Positions 1-8,492 of a DNA stretch of 64,000 bases are shown one piece after another. Both the position numbers and the translations under genes were made by a program. The notes under the pieces were generated by a model. It had not been told where the DNA came from and searched no databases. It worked only from the letters and a program-made list of their open reading frames with translations. The DNA comes from Chitinophagales bacterium (lineage in GTDB: Bacteria > Bacteroidota > Bacteroidia > Chitinophagales > UBA8649): NCBI GenBank assembly GCA_020635995.1, contig JACJYS010000007.1:62001-126000 (forward strand), written 5' to 3'. Each line of letters begins with the position of its first letter. Positions within the stretch are counted from its first letter, which is position 1.

Positions 1-2
1 AC

Positions 3-104
3 AGTGGCGTAGTTTTGAAGCTTTTTAAAGAGCTTACAGCAGCGGAGACTGTTTTGGATTTTCACCAAATTCCCTATATTCTAAACCACTTTTTAAAAAA
101 GTAG
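3..104 (+). CDS. C-terminal tail of an unidentified protein (5' end outside window)
   Basis: An open frame enters from the left edge and runs 33 codons to a TAG at 102-104, ending in the residues HQIPYILNHFLKK. The mixed hydrophobic and charged composition is protein-like and no stop breaks it, but this is too little to name a family. It lies about 100 bases left of the IS982 element and on the opposite strand to the methyltransferase operon, so it could belong to the same accessory region. It could also be a chance open frame. Confidence 0.35.
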   Translation, partial: SGVVLKLFKELTAAETVLDFHQIPYILNHFLKK

Positions 105-207
105 TTTACCATCTGCGGTACAAACATAAGTATAAAAAATGAGAAATACTTTTAGCCGAGTTTATTTGTTCATAATTTTTCAGAAATCAACATTTTTAAA
201 ACTATCT

Positions 208-1237
208 AAACGCGAGTTTCGTCTTAAAAAAAGCACAAGAAGGAGAAAATGTGTGGGAAGAATAAAAGAAGAAAGCAAGCTACTTTGAAAAAAAACATTT
301 TACTTGCTTTCTATGAAAGCAGTAACCGTAAAGTTATAGAAATATTTTGTGAATTGGATGATTGGTGTCAAATTTATGAACGCTATTTAAGTATAAGTAA
401 TAAACTTGCTTTAACAACAAAACCTCCTCCTATAGCGTGTGGATTGTCTATAAGTGAAATCATGTCCATATTGGTATATTATCAACTAAGCCACAGCAAA
501 ACATTTAAACATTTTTATATGGATATAGTACTTGAAGATATGAAAAATTATTTTCCTAAAGCACCATCTTATTGTCAGTTTGTAAAGCTCATTGATAGAG
601 CACTGATTCCTTTGGCTACTTTTCTATTAAAGCAAGGAGCAAAGCACAAAAAAGGTTTTTATTATGCTGATAGTAAACAACTTAAGGTGTGTCATATTTT
701 AAGGGAATATCAACACAAAGTGTTTAAACAACATGCCACAAAAGGCAAAAGTTCAACAGGATGGTTCTTTGGATTCAAGTTGCATTTAGTCATTAATTTA
801 TATGGCGAAATTGTAAAATTTTGTTTTACACCGGCACATGTTGCAGATAATAATTTTGATTTAATGACCCATTTTTTGAAAGATTTACAGGGTAAAATTT
901 ATGCCGATAAAGGATATCTATCTTCCAAGGCATGGCATGAGTTAAGAAATAATGGTGTGCAAATAATAACTAAATTGAGAAAAAACATGAAGAATAAATT
1001 AATGGATTTACAAGACAAACTTTTTTTATTAAAACGAGGGCTTATTGAGTCCGTTTTTAATGTTTTAACCACTGTTTGTGATCTTGAACATTCCAGACAC
1101 AGAAATCCTATAAATGCTTTTACGCACATGGTCGGTTCTCTTGTAGGTTATCACTTTTTAGATAAAAAACCCAAAATCCGTCTACATAATAAAGCAAACT
1201 CCTTATTATCAATCACTTAAAGACGAAACTGGCGTTT
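208..1237 (+). mobile_element. IS982-family insertion sequence
   Basis: A single transposase gene is bracketed by near-perfect 18-bp terminal inverted repeats. The left repeat is at 208-225 (AAACGCGAGTTTCGTCTT); the right repeat at 1220-1237 reads AAACGCCAGTTTCGTCTT on the minus strand, one mismatch. About 1.03 kb is a normal length for IS982. I could not find a convincing target-site duplication next to the repeats. The transposase frame is intact, so the element may be active. It sits directly downstream of the minus-strand methyltransferase/kinase operon, a common place for IS elements in accessory DNA. Confidence 0.85.
249..1220 (+). CDS. IS982-family DDE transposase
   Basis: This is the transposase of the surrounding element; it cuts and joins the element's ends. 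The 323-residue length fits the family. The likely catalytic triad is visible: Asp141 in YADSKQLKVC, Asp220 in IYADKGYLS and Glu267 in RGLIESVF. The run around residues 171-183 (GWFFGFKLHLVIN) is typical of IS982 and DUF4277-like transposases. The start ATG at 249 follows a purine-rich stretch (aagaaggagaaa). The stop overlaps the first base of the right inverted repeat. No frameshift or internal stop is present. Confidence 0.92.
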   Translation: MCGKNKRRKQATLKKNILLAFYESSNRKVIEIFCELDDWCQIYERYLSISNKLALTTKPPPIACGLSISEIMSILVYYQLSHSKTFKHFYMDIVLEDMKNYFPKAPSYCQFVKLIDRALIPLATFLLKQGAKHKKGFYYADSKQLKVCHILREYQHKVFKQHATKGKSSTGWFFGFKLHLVINLYGEIVKFCFTPAHVADNNFDLMTHFLKDLQGKIYADKGYLSSKAWHELRNNGVQIITKLRKNMKNKLMDLQDKLFLLKRGLIESVFNVLTTVCDLEHSRHRNPINAFTHMVGSLVGYHFLDKKPKIRLHNKANSLLSIT

Positions 1238-1401
1238 TATTAGTATCTCGCCCGCATTACGCTTATGCAACGTTGAGTTTTAGTACTTTATCTTGTTTTG
1301 TTTTTCAACATTGGCAAAGACATACTCTTTTGCAATTTTGGGCTTGTGGTTTGGCTTTTGCGAATTGCAAATGTGTATGGCTTTAAGCGTAGGCATATCA
1401 T

Positions 1402-2322
1402 CTATTCTTTATTCAACAGATTCTTTAAAGTTTCAATATTTCGTTTATGTTCAATTAAGTTCTTTCGTATTTCTACACAACTTGCTTCTGTAAATTCGAA
1501 ATCCTGCCCTTCAATTTGCCCTTTTAGTTTAAGGGTGCCATTATCATCAATGGCTTTGGCGTGGGCAAATTTGTTGCGAATATCAATTACTTGTGCTTGA
1601 TATGTTTTATTACCGTCAAGGAAAGTTTTGATTTCGTTTTGAGCTTTCAAAGGTTTTAATAAATCCCTGAAAATTTCCCATTTCTTTACCGCATCAATTT
1701 TTGGGAAATAGCTTTGGAAGCTGTCATATCTATCCCAAAAATTATCGAGTCTTTTTTGCAAGGGTGTATGTGCTTTGTCCGTAACTATCTGTTTTAAATC
1801 ATCTGCACTTTTGTTGTGTTTTACGACCAACTGCATTACTATTTCTTCAATTTCTACATCTAAATCACTTGTAGCTGCGGTTATCAAACCTCTTGTAGCG
1901 TTGAGTTCAAGGAGTTTGTCTAACGTCAATCTAATCAACTTTTCAACTTTATCCAAAAACGTATCCCGATTTGAATGGAAAGTAATTCTATCCATAAAAG
2001 CTAAACGCTCTTTTACATCTGGGTCGTCCCGAAAATTTGATTTAGCTGTATAAAATAAAATCTCTGTGGAAAAACCTTTTTCATCTCGAATTTTTTCAAT
2101 TATTTTATCTCCGGTAGTAGCGTTTAAGTTGAAATCAGAAATAATCAAATCATACTTATAGTTATAAATGAAGTTGTCCAATTCTGCTTCGTCCTCAACA
2201 GTAACAATGTTAGGTTCAAACCCTAATTCTTCCAAATAAGAATTGAGATTGCCGACTTCTCCATTGTCGATATATTCTTGTATATCATTATCAATCCATA
2301 GTATATTGTATTCCAATTTCAT
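1402..2322 (-). CDS. Receiver-domain protein with C-terminal HEPN-like domain
   Basis: 306 residues. Residues 1-130 form a CheY-like receiver: an acidic pair near Asp11/Asp13 (LWIDND), the phosphoacceptor Asp63 (IISDFNL) and Thr92 (LFYTAKS). The conserved beta-5 lysine is not obvious, since DRITFHSN takes its place. There is no HTH, GGDEF or other usual output domain. Residues 135-306 are alpha-helical and carry Arg249-Asn-Lys-Phe-Ala-His254, matching the RNxxxH signature of HEPN ribonucleases. My inference is a phosphorylation-gated HEPN effector for the kinase encoded just upstream. It is last in a four-gene minus-strand operon, with a 6-base gap from the kinase gene. The HEPN assignment rests on motif and helical context only. 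Confidence 0.75.
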   Translation of the reverse strand: MKLEYNILWIDNDIQEYIDNGEVGNLNSYLEELGFEPNIVTVEDEAELDNFIYNYKYDLIISDFNLNATTGDKIIEKIRDEKGFSTEILFYTAKSNFRDDPDVKERLAFMDRITFHSNRDTFLDKVEKLIRLTLDKLLELNATRGLITAATSDLDVEIEEIVMQLVVKHNKSADDLKQIVTDKAHTPLQKRLDNFWDRYDSFQSYFPKIDAVKKWEIFRDLLKPLKAQNEIKTFLDGNKTYQAQVIDIRNKFAHAKAIDDNGTLKLKGQIEGQDFEFTEASCVEIRKNLIEHKRNIETLKNLLNKE

Positions 2323-2328
2323 ATGTGC

Positions 2329-4644
2329 TCAATTTTTCAAGGAAATGATAAACTCAACTCCCTTATCTACTTTATTATTGACCGTTATTGTTCCTTTCAG
2401 TTTCTCAATAATTTCTTTTACGTGATACAAGCCAATTCCTGTTCCTCGTCTTGATGTAGTAAAGCCAAAATCAAAAATGTTATCAAGAATGTTGTCTTTG
2501 ATTCCTGCTCCGTTATCTTTAAAAGATAATTGAATAGTATTGCCTGATTTACTCCAATTTAATACAACTTTTGATGCTCCGTGCTTAGATGAATTGCTGA
2601 TTAAATTATCCAATACAATTACAACATCAATAGGATTGAATTTAAGATTGAGTTCCAACCCTTTTGGTGTGTCTATTTCAATATTTAGCAATTCACGATT
2701 GATGCGTAAATCGTCTCTTTGCTTGTAAACATTGGTAAGATATTCGTTGATGAAAGAAACAAGGTCTGCATTTAATTTATTGGAATGTATATTGAAATTG
2801 ACTTTTTTGAAATACTTTGAAAATGATGTGATTTTCTCGTTTTGCTGACTAATTCGTTTAATAATTGTTTGTAGCTCATCTTTTGAAGCATCCTTGTTTA
2901 CCGCTTTTACAAGGTTTTCAATATCTGTTTTGAGCAAACTTGTTGTTAAACCAATGTGATGTAAAATACTTTCTAAATTTTTGGTGTCGTCACTAATTTC
3001 CGATTGTAAAAAGTTTTTTTGGCTGGTAACAACATCTAATTTTTGCTCGGTTTCCTTTTGTAGGGTTACGGCTTTTTCTTTTTCTTCTCGGTCTTTTTGG
3101 GCATCCGCTTTTATTTCTTTTACTGCTTTTTCAATCTTTTTAGCTTCTTTTACCAATTCAGGGTTATCAGAGTTAGCGGCTACTTTGGCTATGTTTTTTA
3201 CAATCTTGTCAACACTTTTTTCTTGTTTGCTTTCAATGATTTCAAGAAAATCTTTGTCGTACTGAATATCAATGACATTTTTGGAATTGATAAAGCCGGA
3301 AATGAGTTCCAAAATTTGGATTTTAACGTCTTTTGCCCATAACTCTGGTCGTATTTCTCCGGTTTCTTTATTAACTTTTTCATCTCCCCATTGAATAACA
3401 TTGACCACATAATTTTCCAATCTTTTTAGAACATAATCATAGAAAAATTCTACTAAATTGTAATAAGTGGGAGTTTTAACCAAACCTCCATCTCTACTGG
3501 TGGTTTCTTTCAATTCGGGCTGTTCTCCGTTGATTTCAATTCTACCAATCAAATCACGAGTTCCAAGAAAACGGTTATAACCTTGTTGTTTCCGGTTATC
3601 TATTAAAAGTAAATCTTCTCCCGGTTCTCCATACGGGTATACTCTAAACCCATTTTTATACATAAAAACAGAACCAAATTTTACAGGCTCCATTCCCATT
3701 GTTCGGGTAAAGTTGGATTTTGCGGTTCTATTAAGTTGAAAAAGGTAAACCGAAATATTTTTTAAGTCGGAATGCGGATTTTTTTCTTTTAGAAAATATA
3801 TGGGGTCGCCTCTATCTTGTAAGGTTGTTTCTATAAAGTTGCCGTCAGAACTTATCTGGACAAGTATATTGGAGGTTTTTATTTCAAGCGTTTCAAAAAT
3901 GGTATTTCTTATCGTTCCGTTGACAATATCCCAATCATCTCTTGATTTTCCTTTTTTATTTGGTGTTTTGTCAATATTAACTTCTTCTTTGGCAATAATC
4001 TCAATATCAAATTTTTCGCTGTCATTTCCCTGATTTGGATTGATGAGTTTAGCTAATGACTTTTTTAATTTTAAAATTCTTTCCCTATCCCAATTATCTC
4101 TTAATCCAGTAATTTCGAGAACTGTACCACTTTTAATTTTATATGGAGTGTCTTTTAGTTCGTTGTGGGTAACCTTGATATTTACAAACTCTTCTTCATC
4201 AGCATTTTCAAAATCTTCCCAATGCACTATAAGATTTTCAATTTTAGGATTGGGTTCGTCTTTTATCGTGATTAAGTTCAGATGCTTCCCCAATCTATCG
4301 CAGGAAAAGCGACCAACACCTTTTGCTCCGGCAAATACCCGTTGTGTTTTTATTTTATCTCGGTAATCTTCATTTTCTTTTCCCAAACGTTTGGCTGAAT
4401 AGGCTACGAACAACCACTTGTTTTTAAGGTCGTCATAGTTCATTCCTTTGCCATTATCTTGGATTATGATTTTGGCATTGTCCGGGTTGTAATTGTCTTC
4501 AAAAATGACTTCAACTTTTGTTGCATTTGCATCAAAGGAGTTTTTAACCAATTCAAAAACAGCAACAAACTCATCAGTAATCAATTCTTTACCAATGAGG
4601 TCTTTTAATGCTGCACTTATTTTGAATGATTCAGTATTATCCAT
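2329..4644 (-). CDS. Dual-GHKL protein: MORC/Hsp90-like ATPase fused to a histidine-kinase core
   Basis: 771 residues with two ATP-binding modules. Residues 1-200 are an Hsp90/MutL/MORC-type GHKL ATPase: N-box ELVKNSFDANA at 31-41, DNGKGM at 63-68 and a glycine loop GAKGVGRF at 106-113. Residues about 240-410 look like its S5-type transducer. A charged coiled coil (about 465-550) leads to a DHp-like helix with His562-His563 (ILHHIGLTT). The second ATPase, at 660-771, has Asn680/Asn684, DNGAGI at 710 and GTGIGL at 734. Combining a MORC-like sensor with a kinase core suggests a DNA- or methylation-sensing kinase signalling to the downstream receiver protein. Its start overlaps the methyltransferase stop by one base (TAATG). 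Confidence 0.85.
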   Translation of the reverse strand: MDNTESFKISAALKDLIGKELITDEFVAVFELVKNSFDANATKVEVIFEDNYNPDNAKIIIQDNGKGMNYDDLKNKWLFVAYSAKRLGKENEDYRDKIKTQRVFAGAKGVGRFSCDRLGKHLNLITIKDEPNPKIENLIVHWEDFENADEEEFVNIKVTHNELKDTPYKIKSGTVLEITGLRDNWDRERILKLKKSLAKLINPNQGNDSEKFDIEIIAKEEVNIDKTPNKKGKSRDDWDIVNGTIRNTIFETLEIKTSNILVQISSDGNFIETTLQDRGDPIYFLKEKNPHSDLKNISVYLFQLNRTAKSNFTRTMGMEPVKFGSVFMYKNGFRVYPYGEPGEDLLLIDNRKQQGYNRFLGTRDLIGRIEINGEQPELKETTSRDGGLVKTPTYYNLVEFFYDYVLKRLENYVVNVIQWGDEKVNKETGEIRPELWAKDVKIQILELISGFINSKNVIDIQYDKDFLEIIESKQEKSVDKIVKNIAKVAANSDNPELVKEAKKIEKAVKEIKADAQKDREEKEKAVTLQKETEQKLDVVTSQKNFLQSEISDDTKNLESILHHIGLTTSLLKTDIENLVKAVNKDASKDELQTIIKRISQQNEKITSFSKYFKKVNFNIHSNKLNADLVSFINEYLTNVYKQRDDLRINRELLNIEIDTPKGLELNLKFNPIDVVIVLDNLISNSSKHGASKVVLNWSKSGNTIQLSFKDNGAGIKDNILDNIFDFGFTTSRRGTGIGLYHVKEIIEKLKGTITVNNKVDKGVEFIISLKN

Positions 4645-5858
4645 TAAATGAGTTGTTTTAAAATCAATCCTGCCTGTTCGCCAAATAGCGGTGGAATTGC
4701 ATTTCCAACCTGTGTATATCTGGGAACTTCCATTTTTCGCAATTTTCCACCCGTAGTATATTTTCCTTTAAAGTCAAACCAATCGGGAAAACTTTGTAAT
4801 CTGGCACATTCTCGAACTGTCAAAATACGAGGTTCGCAATAATGTATCATATCGTCAGGATGTGAAGTAACCGTAGGAGCTTGTTCCTTTGGTTGTAGCG
4901 GAACTAAAACCTGTGTGGAAAGTCCGATTTGTTTTTTCAAATCATCCGATATGTTTTTACATTCTGTTGAAAGAGATTGGACATAACTCAAACGCTCAAT
5001 TACTTTTTGGGAATGTTTAGTGAAACTATGGCTATTGGGAATTTTGGCATTTTCATTTTCCTTTCGGGCAAATCGTTGATAGTTGGATTTTGTTTTATGA
5101 TAAAATCCGCTCGTAAATCCTTTTCTGTCAGGTGTTTCAGTCGTTTTTTTGCTGCGAATTAAATCTGAAAGTGCTTCTTCGATTGTTGGTTTTACGGAAA
5201 GTTCTTTTTCAGTTAAAAAAGAAAATTTGTTGTTTTCAATGAGATTGAAAAAGCTTTTTGCTTTTTCTACGCTCGAATTTTTGATGTCGTTTCTAATACC
5301 AACAAGAATAAAGCGTGTTCGCTTTTGTGGAATTCCGTAATCTCCAAAATTGACCAATTGTCCATAAACGTTATAGCCCTCTTGAGTTAATTTATCGGTA
5401 ACAATTTGAGAGTATTTTTTCCCTTTTTGTTTATTGTTTTTAAACTCCATTGTAAAACCTTTTACATTCTCAAAAAAGATAAGTTTAGGTTTTACTAACG
5501 AAACAAACTCAATGTATGAATTGATTAAACTGTTGCGTTCGTCTTTTTCATTTCTTTGTCCGGCAATGGAAAACCCCTGACAAGGTGGTCCACCTGCAAT
5601 TAGCGTTACTTTACCTTGTAGTTTTTTTAATTTTTCCGAATAGTTCTCAATGACTTCATTTATATCGTGAGCCATTTGTGGCAACCATTTAGGCCACTCA
5701 AAATGATTTATTTTTTCAATCAAGTTATGTTCTAACGTTTGAAAAGCGTGTGGGCTTTTTTCAATCGCAAACAAGCCCTTCCATTCAGAACGATTTAGTC
5801 CAAGTGATAGTCCGCCACAACCGGCAAACAGGTCAATATATGTATGTTTACCTCTCAT
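4644..5858 (-). CDS. DNA (cytosine-5)-methyltransferase
   Basis: This enzyme transfers a methyl group from S-adenosylmethionine to C5 of cytosine at a specific DNA site. At 404 residues it is full length. Motif I is DLFAGCGGLS (9-18), motif IV GGPPCQGFS with catalytic Cys93, motif VI ENVKGF (130-135) and motif VIII QKRTRFILVG (178-187). Motif IX is LTVRECARLQSFPDWF and motif X VGNAIPP near the C-terminus. The target-recognition region lies between about 200 and 330; its site cannot be read from sequence alone. No restriction endonuclease gene is next to it. Instead the gene is coupled by overlapping start/stop codons to an HTH gene upstream and a dual-GHKL gene downstream. Confidence 0.95.
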   Translation of the reverse strand: MRGKHTYIDLFAGCGGLSLGLNRSEWKGLFAIEKSPHAFQTLEHNLIEKINHFEWPKWLPQMAHDINEVIENYSEKLKKLQGKVTLIAGGPPCQGFSIAGQRNEKDERNSLINSYIEFVSLVKPKLIFFENVKGFTMEFKNNKQKGKKYSQIVTDKLTQEGYNVYGQLVNFGDYGIPQKRTRFILVGIRNDIKNSSVEKAKSFFNLIENNKFSFLTEKELSVKPTIEEALSDLIRSKKTTETPDRKGFTSGFYHKTKSNYQRFARKENENAKIPNSHSFTKHSQKVIERLSYVQSLSTECKNISDDLKKQIGLSTQVLVPLQPKEQAPTVTSHPDDMIHYCEPRILTVRECARLQSFPDWFDFKGKYTTGGKLRKMEVPRYTQVGNAIPPLFGEQAGLILKQLI

Positions 5859-6064
5859 TCTTTTGTAGTATTTAAAAGTTGGCGAATGTCCACATTCAGC
5901 ACTTTGGCAATTTCTTCAAGAGTTTCCAAAGATGGTTGTCTTGTGTTGTTGCACCACAATGAAATAGTTGATGCGTTTTTGCCCAATTTGTCTGCAAGCC
6001 ACTTGTGTTTTCGGTTCTGTTCGGCTAAAACAACACGAATTCTATTTAATCTTTTTGTAGCCAA
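5855..6064 (-). CDS. XRE/Cro-type helix-turn-helix regulator
   Basis: 69 residues, almost entirely one HTH_3 domain: WLADKLGKNASTISLWCNN forms the two DNA-contacting helices, followed by LETLEEIAKVLNVDIRQLL. Such small regulators sit upstream of DNA methyltransferase genes in many restriction-modification loci and set the timing or level of expression (established for C proteins; inferred here). Its stop overlaps the methyltransferase start by four bases (ATGA). A promoter with a short inverted repeat at 6082-6103 lies just upstream, so autoregulation is plausible. Confidence 0.88.
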   Translation of the reverse strand: MATKRLNRIRVVLAEQNRKHKWLADKLGKNASTISLWCNNTRQPSLETLEEIAKVLNVDIRQLLNTTKE

Positions 6065-6081
6065 CTTTATTGGATTTTACG

Positions 6082-6103
6082 CAAAGATATACAATTATAT
6101 TGT
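6082..6103 (-). promoter_or_regulatory. Promoter and candidate operator of the HTH-methyltransferase operon
   Basis: Read on the minus strand, 6089-6082 is TATCTTTG, a perfect Bacteroidota -7 element (TAnnTTTG), about 18 bases before the HTH start codon. Next to it, at 6091-6103, is the inverted repeat ACAAT-N3-ATTGT, lying between the -7 and expected -33 boxes. That is where a small HTH protein would block polymerase. The operator role is inferred. Confidence 0.55.
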
Positions 6104-6266
6104 GAAATAGTTTGCTTAAATGTAAGTTTTTTGTACTGTTTTTGCAGCTGGTTTCAAGCTTGCCCACAACAAAATTATAAAAAATCGTTTTAATGTTTTT
6201 TATATGTGGTTCAGCGAAGTTAGCGACTTTTTATGATAATGTCAAGTATTTTTTAATGTATTTTTG

Positions 6267-7697
6267 TTAATGCACCAACAGCCAAATTTGAGTAGTAAAA
6301 AAAGTTACAATTAGCCCTAAAACTATAGGTAAAAACGTAGAAACTAAAGTCCATTTTAAACTTTTGGTTTCTTTATAAATAGTAACAATAGTTGTAGAGC
6401 AAGGGTTATGCAATAAACTAAAGAGCATTAAATTAATTCCCGTAAGTAGTGTCCACCCTCCGGCATGCAAAATATTTGCCGTATCTGAAACAGAACTCAT
6501 TTCAAACATTACACCTGCACCATCTCCAATACCCGTAAGTTTGGCACTTAGCACCGTAAGCATTAATATGGTGGGAATAACCAACTCATTAGCCGGTATT
6601 GCAATAATGTATGCCAATAAAATTATACCGTTTAATCCAAAAATAAAGGCAAATGGATTAGACCAATTAATAAAATGCTCTGCTAAACTCAAACCATTTA
6701 TATTTACATTGGCTACCAACCAAATAACAATGCCTGCGGGCACAGCAAATACTACCGCTCTCCACAATACAATTATGGTTCTATCAATAATAGAAGTGTA
6801 AAGCGTTTGCCATATTTGAGGAGGTCTATAGGGAGGAAGTTCTAAGCTAAAAGAAGATGCTTCGCCTTTTAAAACGGTTTTACTTAAGCCCCAAGAAACT
6901 ATTAGACTAAAAAAAATACCCAGTATGGCTACAGTTACCACTGCTCCTGCCGAAACTAAGCCGGCTAAACCGGCAGGCACTAAACTCCCAATAAAAATAC
7001 TTGCTATTAATATTTGTGTAGGCCACCTGCCATTGCACAAGGAAAAATTATTGGTAATAATGGCAATTAAGCGTTCTCTTGGACTGTCAATTACTCTGGC
7101 AGCAACAACACCTGCGGCATTGCATCCAAAACCCATACTCATAGTTAATGCTTGCTTGCCGTGAGCTCCTGCTTTTCTAAAAAGATTATCCATATTAAAT
7201 GCTACACGAGGCAAATAGCCAAAATCTTCAAGTAAAGTAAATAAAGGAAAGAAAATAGCCATAGGTGGAAGCATTACCGCAATAACCCACGCCATAGATA
7301 AGTATGCTCCGTCTATTAATACACCACTCAGCCACCAAGGAATATGTATGGCATCTGCCCAAGTTTTTAAAATAGGATGAAAAGTATCAATTAAAAGAGA
7401 AGATAATAAGGCAGAAGGATAATTTGCCCCGGCTACGGTAAGCCAAAATACTAAGGCAAGCATTAAAAACATAATGGGGAAACCTAACCATCTGCTGGTA
7501 ACAATTTTATCTAATTTTAAGTCAAAGCTATAGGCTGTTTTATCGCCTTTGTGTTTTACGGTTTTTTTGCTTATTCGCGAAGCATTTTCATAGATTGACT
7601 CTATAATTGAATCGTGAAAATCAATAGCTAAATCCCATCTTGCGGTGTTGGCTGCCGATAGTATTTCTTCTCCTTTATTTTTATTGTTTTGTTCCAT
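6267..7697 (-). CDS. feoB: FeoB permease half (split ferrous iron transporter)
   Basis: 476 residues carrying the membrane channel part of FeoB, which imports Fe2+ through the inner membrane. Both nucleoside-recognition 'Gate' motifs with their cysteines are present: GFGCNAAGV (Cys192) and NFSLCNGRWP (Cys221). Multiple hydrophobic segments run from about residue 72 to the end. The GTPase domain that normally precedes this in a single protein of 650-800 residues is missing; it is encoded by the next gene upstream, ending three bases before this start codon. The split is a true fission with its own ATG, not an obvious frameshift. The two products presumably assemble into one transporter. Confidence 0.92.
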   Translation of the reverse strand: MEQNNKNKGEEILSAANTARWDLAIDFHDSIIESIYENASRISKKTVKHKGDKTAYSFDLKLDKIVTSRWLGFPIMFLMLALVFWLTVAGANYPSALLSSLLIDTFHPILKTWADAIHIPWWLSGVLIDGAYLSMAWVIAVMLPPMAIFFPLFTLLEDFGYLPRVAFNMDNLFRKAGAHGKQALTMSMGFGCNAAGVVAARVIDSPRERLIAIITNNFSLCNGRWPTQILIASIFIGSLVPAGLAGLVSAGAVVTVAILGIFFSLIVSWGLSKTVLKGEASSFSLELPPYRPPQIWQTLYTSIIDRTIIVLWRAVVFAVPAGIVIWLVANVNINGLSLAEHFINWSNPFAFIFGLNGIILLAYIIAIPANELVIPTILMLTVLSAKLTGIGDGAGVMFEMSSVSDTANILHAGGWTLLTGINLMLFSLLHNPCSTTIVTIYKETKSLKWTLVSTFLPIVLGLIVTFFTTQIWLLVH

Positions 7698-7700
7698 TTT

Positions 7701-8492
7701 TTAATTGTCTATTGCTAAATCTTCATCGTGTAAGTTGCCTAATTCGCCTGTTTTTATAGCTTCTATAATGCTGTTATCTCCTTCTAATAATCGCATGGCT
7801 ACCCAGTTTGCATTAGGTAGATTAGGATAAAGATTTAATATTTTTTCCGATAAAGTTTCTATAACATGGTTAAGCTGTTTAGAGCGACTTTTTATTTTAG
7901 GCGGTTTACAAATATATTTTCCCATAGCTACTTCTTCTATGGCAAGTAAAAGTTCACTCATACCTTGTTTTGATCTTGCCGAAGCAGGAATAACGGGAAT
8001 ACCCAATTCTTTAGATAGTGCCCGAGTATCTATTTCAATATTATTGCGTTTGGCTTCATCCATTAAGTTAAGGCACATAACCGCTTTGTCTGTTATTTCA
8101 AGTATTTGAAGTACTAAATTTAAGTTGCGTTCTAATCGGGTGGCATCTACTACAATTACGGTAACATTAGGTTTGCCAAATAGAATAAAATCACGTGCTA
8201 CCTCTTCGTCTGTGCTGGTAGATAAAAGAGAATAAGTGCCGGGTAAATCAACTACTTTATAACGTTTATCGTTAAAAATAAAGCCACCTTCGGCTCTGCT
8301 TACTGTTTTGCCAGGCCAGTTTCCGGTATGCTGGCGTAGCCCTGTTAAATTGTTAAAAACAGTACTTTTTCCTGTATTTGGATTTCCTGCTAAAGTTATT
8401 ACATGATCTACATTTTCAAGATTAAGTCCCAGTTTTTTTAAGTTGGCTTTATGGTAAGCAGGGCAAGTTTCACAATTATGCTGTGTACTCAT
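7701..8492 (-). CDS. feoB: FeoB GTPase half (split ferrous iron transporter)
   Basis: 263 residues corresponding to the cytosolic N-terminal G domain plus helical domain of FeoB. G1 is GNPNTGKST at 36-44, the switch region GNWPGKTVSRAEG follows, G3 is DLPGTYSL and G4 is NLMDEA. An extra N-terminal CETC motif (Cys7, Cys10) could bind metal, but this is speculative. The gene starts inside the 3' end of the DtxR-FeoA gene (17-base overlap) and is followed three bases later by the permease half, so all four iron genes form one transcript. GTP hydrolysis here would have to control the permease in trans. Confidence 0.93.
   Translation of the reverse strand: MSTQHNCETCPAYHKANLKKLGLNLENVDHVITLAGNPNTGKSTVFNNLTGLRQHTGNWPGKTVSRAEGGFIFNDKRYKVVDLPGTYSLLSTSTDEEVARDFILFGKPNVTVIVVDATRLERNLNLVLQILEITDKAVMCLNLMDEAKRNNIEIDTRALSKELGIPVIPASARSKQGMSELLLAIEEVAMGKYICKPPKIKSRSKQLNHVIETLSEKILNLYPNLPNANWVAMRLLEGDNSIIEAIKTGELGNLHDEDLAIDN

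Noticed and set aside
1402..6064. Assignment of the cassette to the Detocs two-component defence system
   Set aside because: As I recall it, Detocs uses a receiver fused to a purine nucleosidase-type effector. Here the receiver carries a HEPN-like tail, and the only nucleoside phosphorylase in the window (20962) has no receiver and is 15 kb away.
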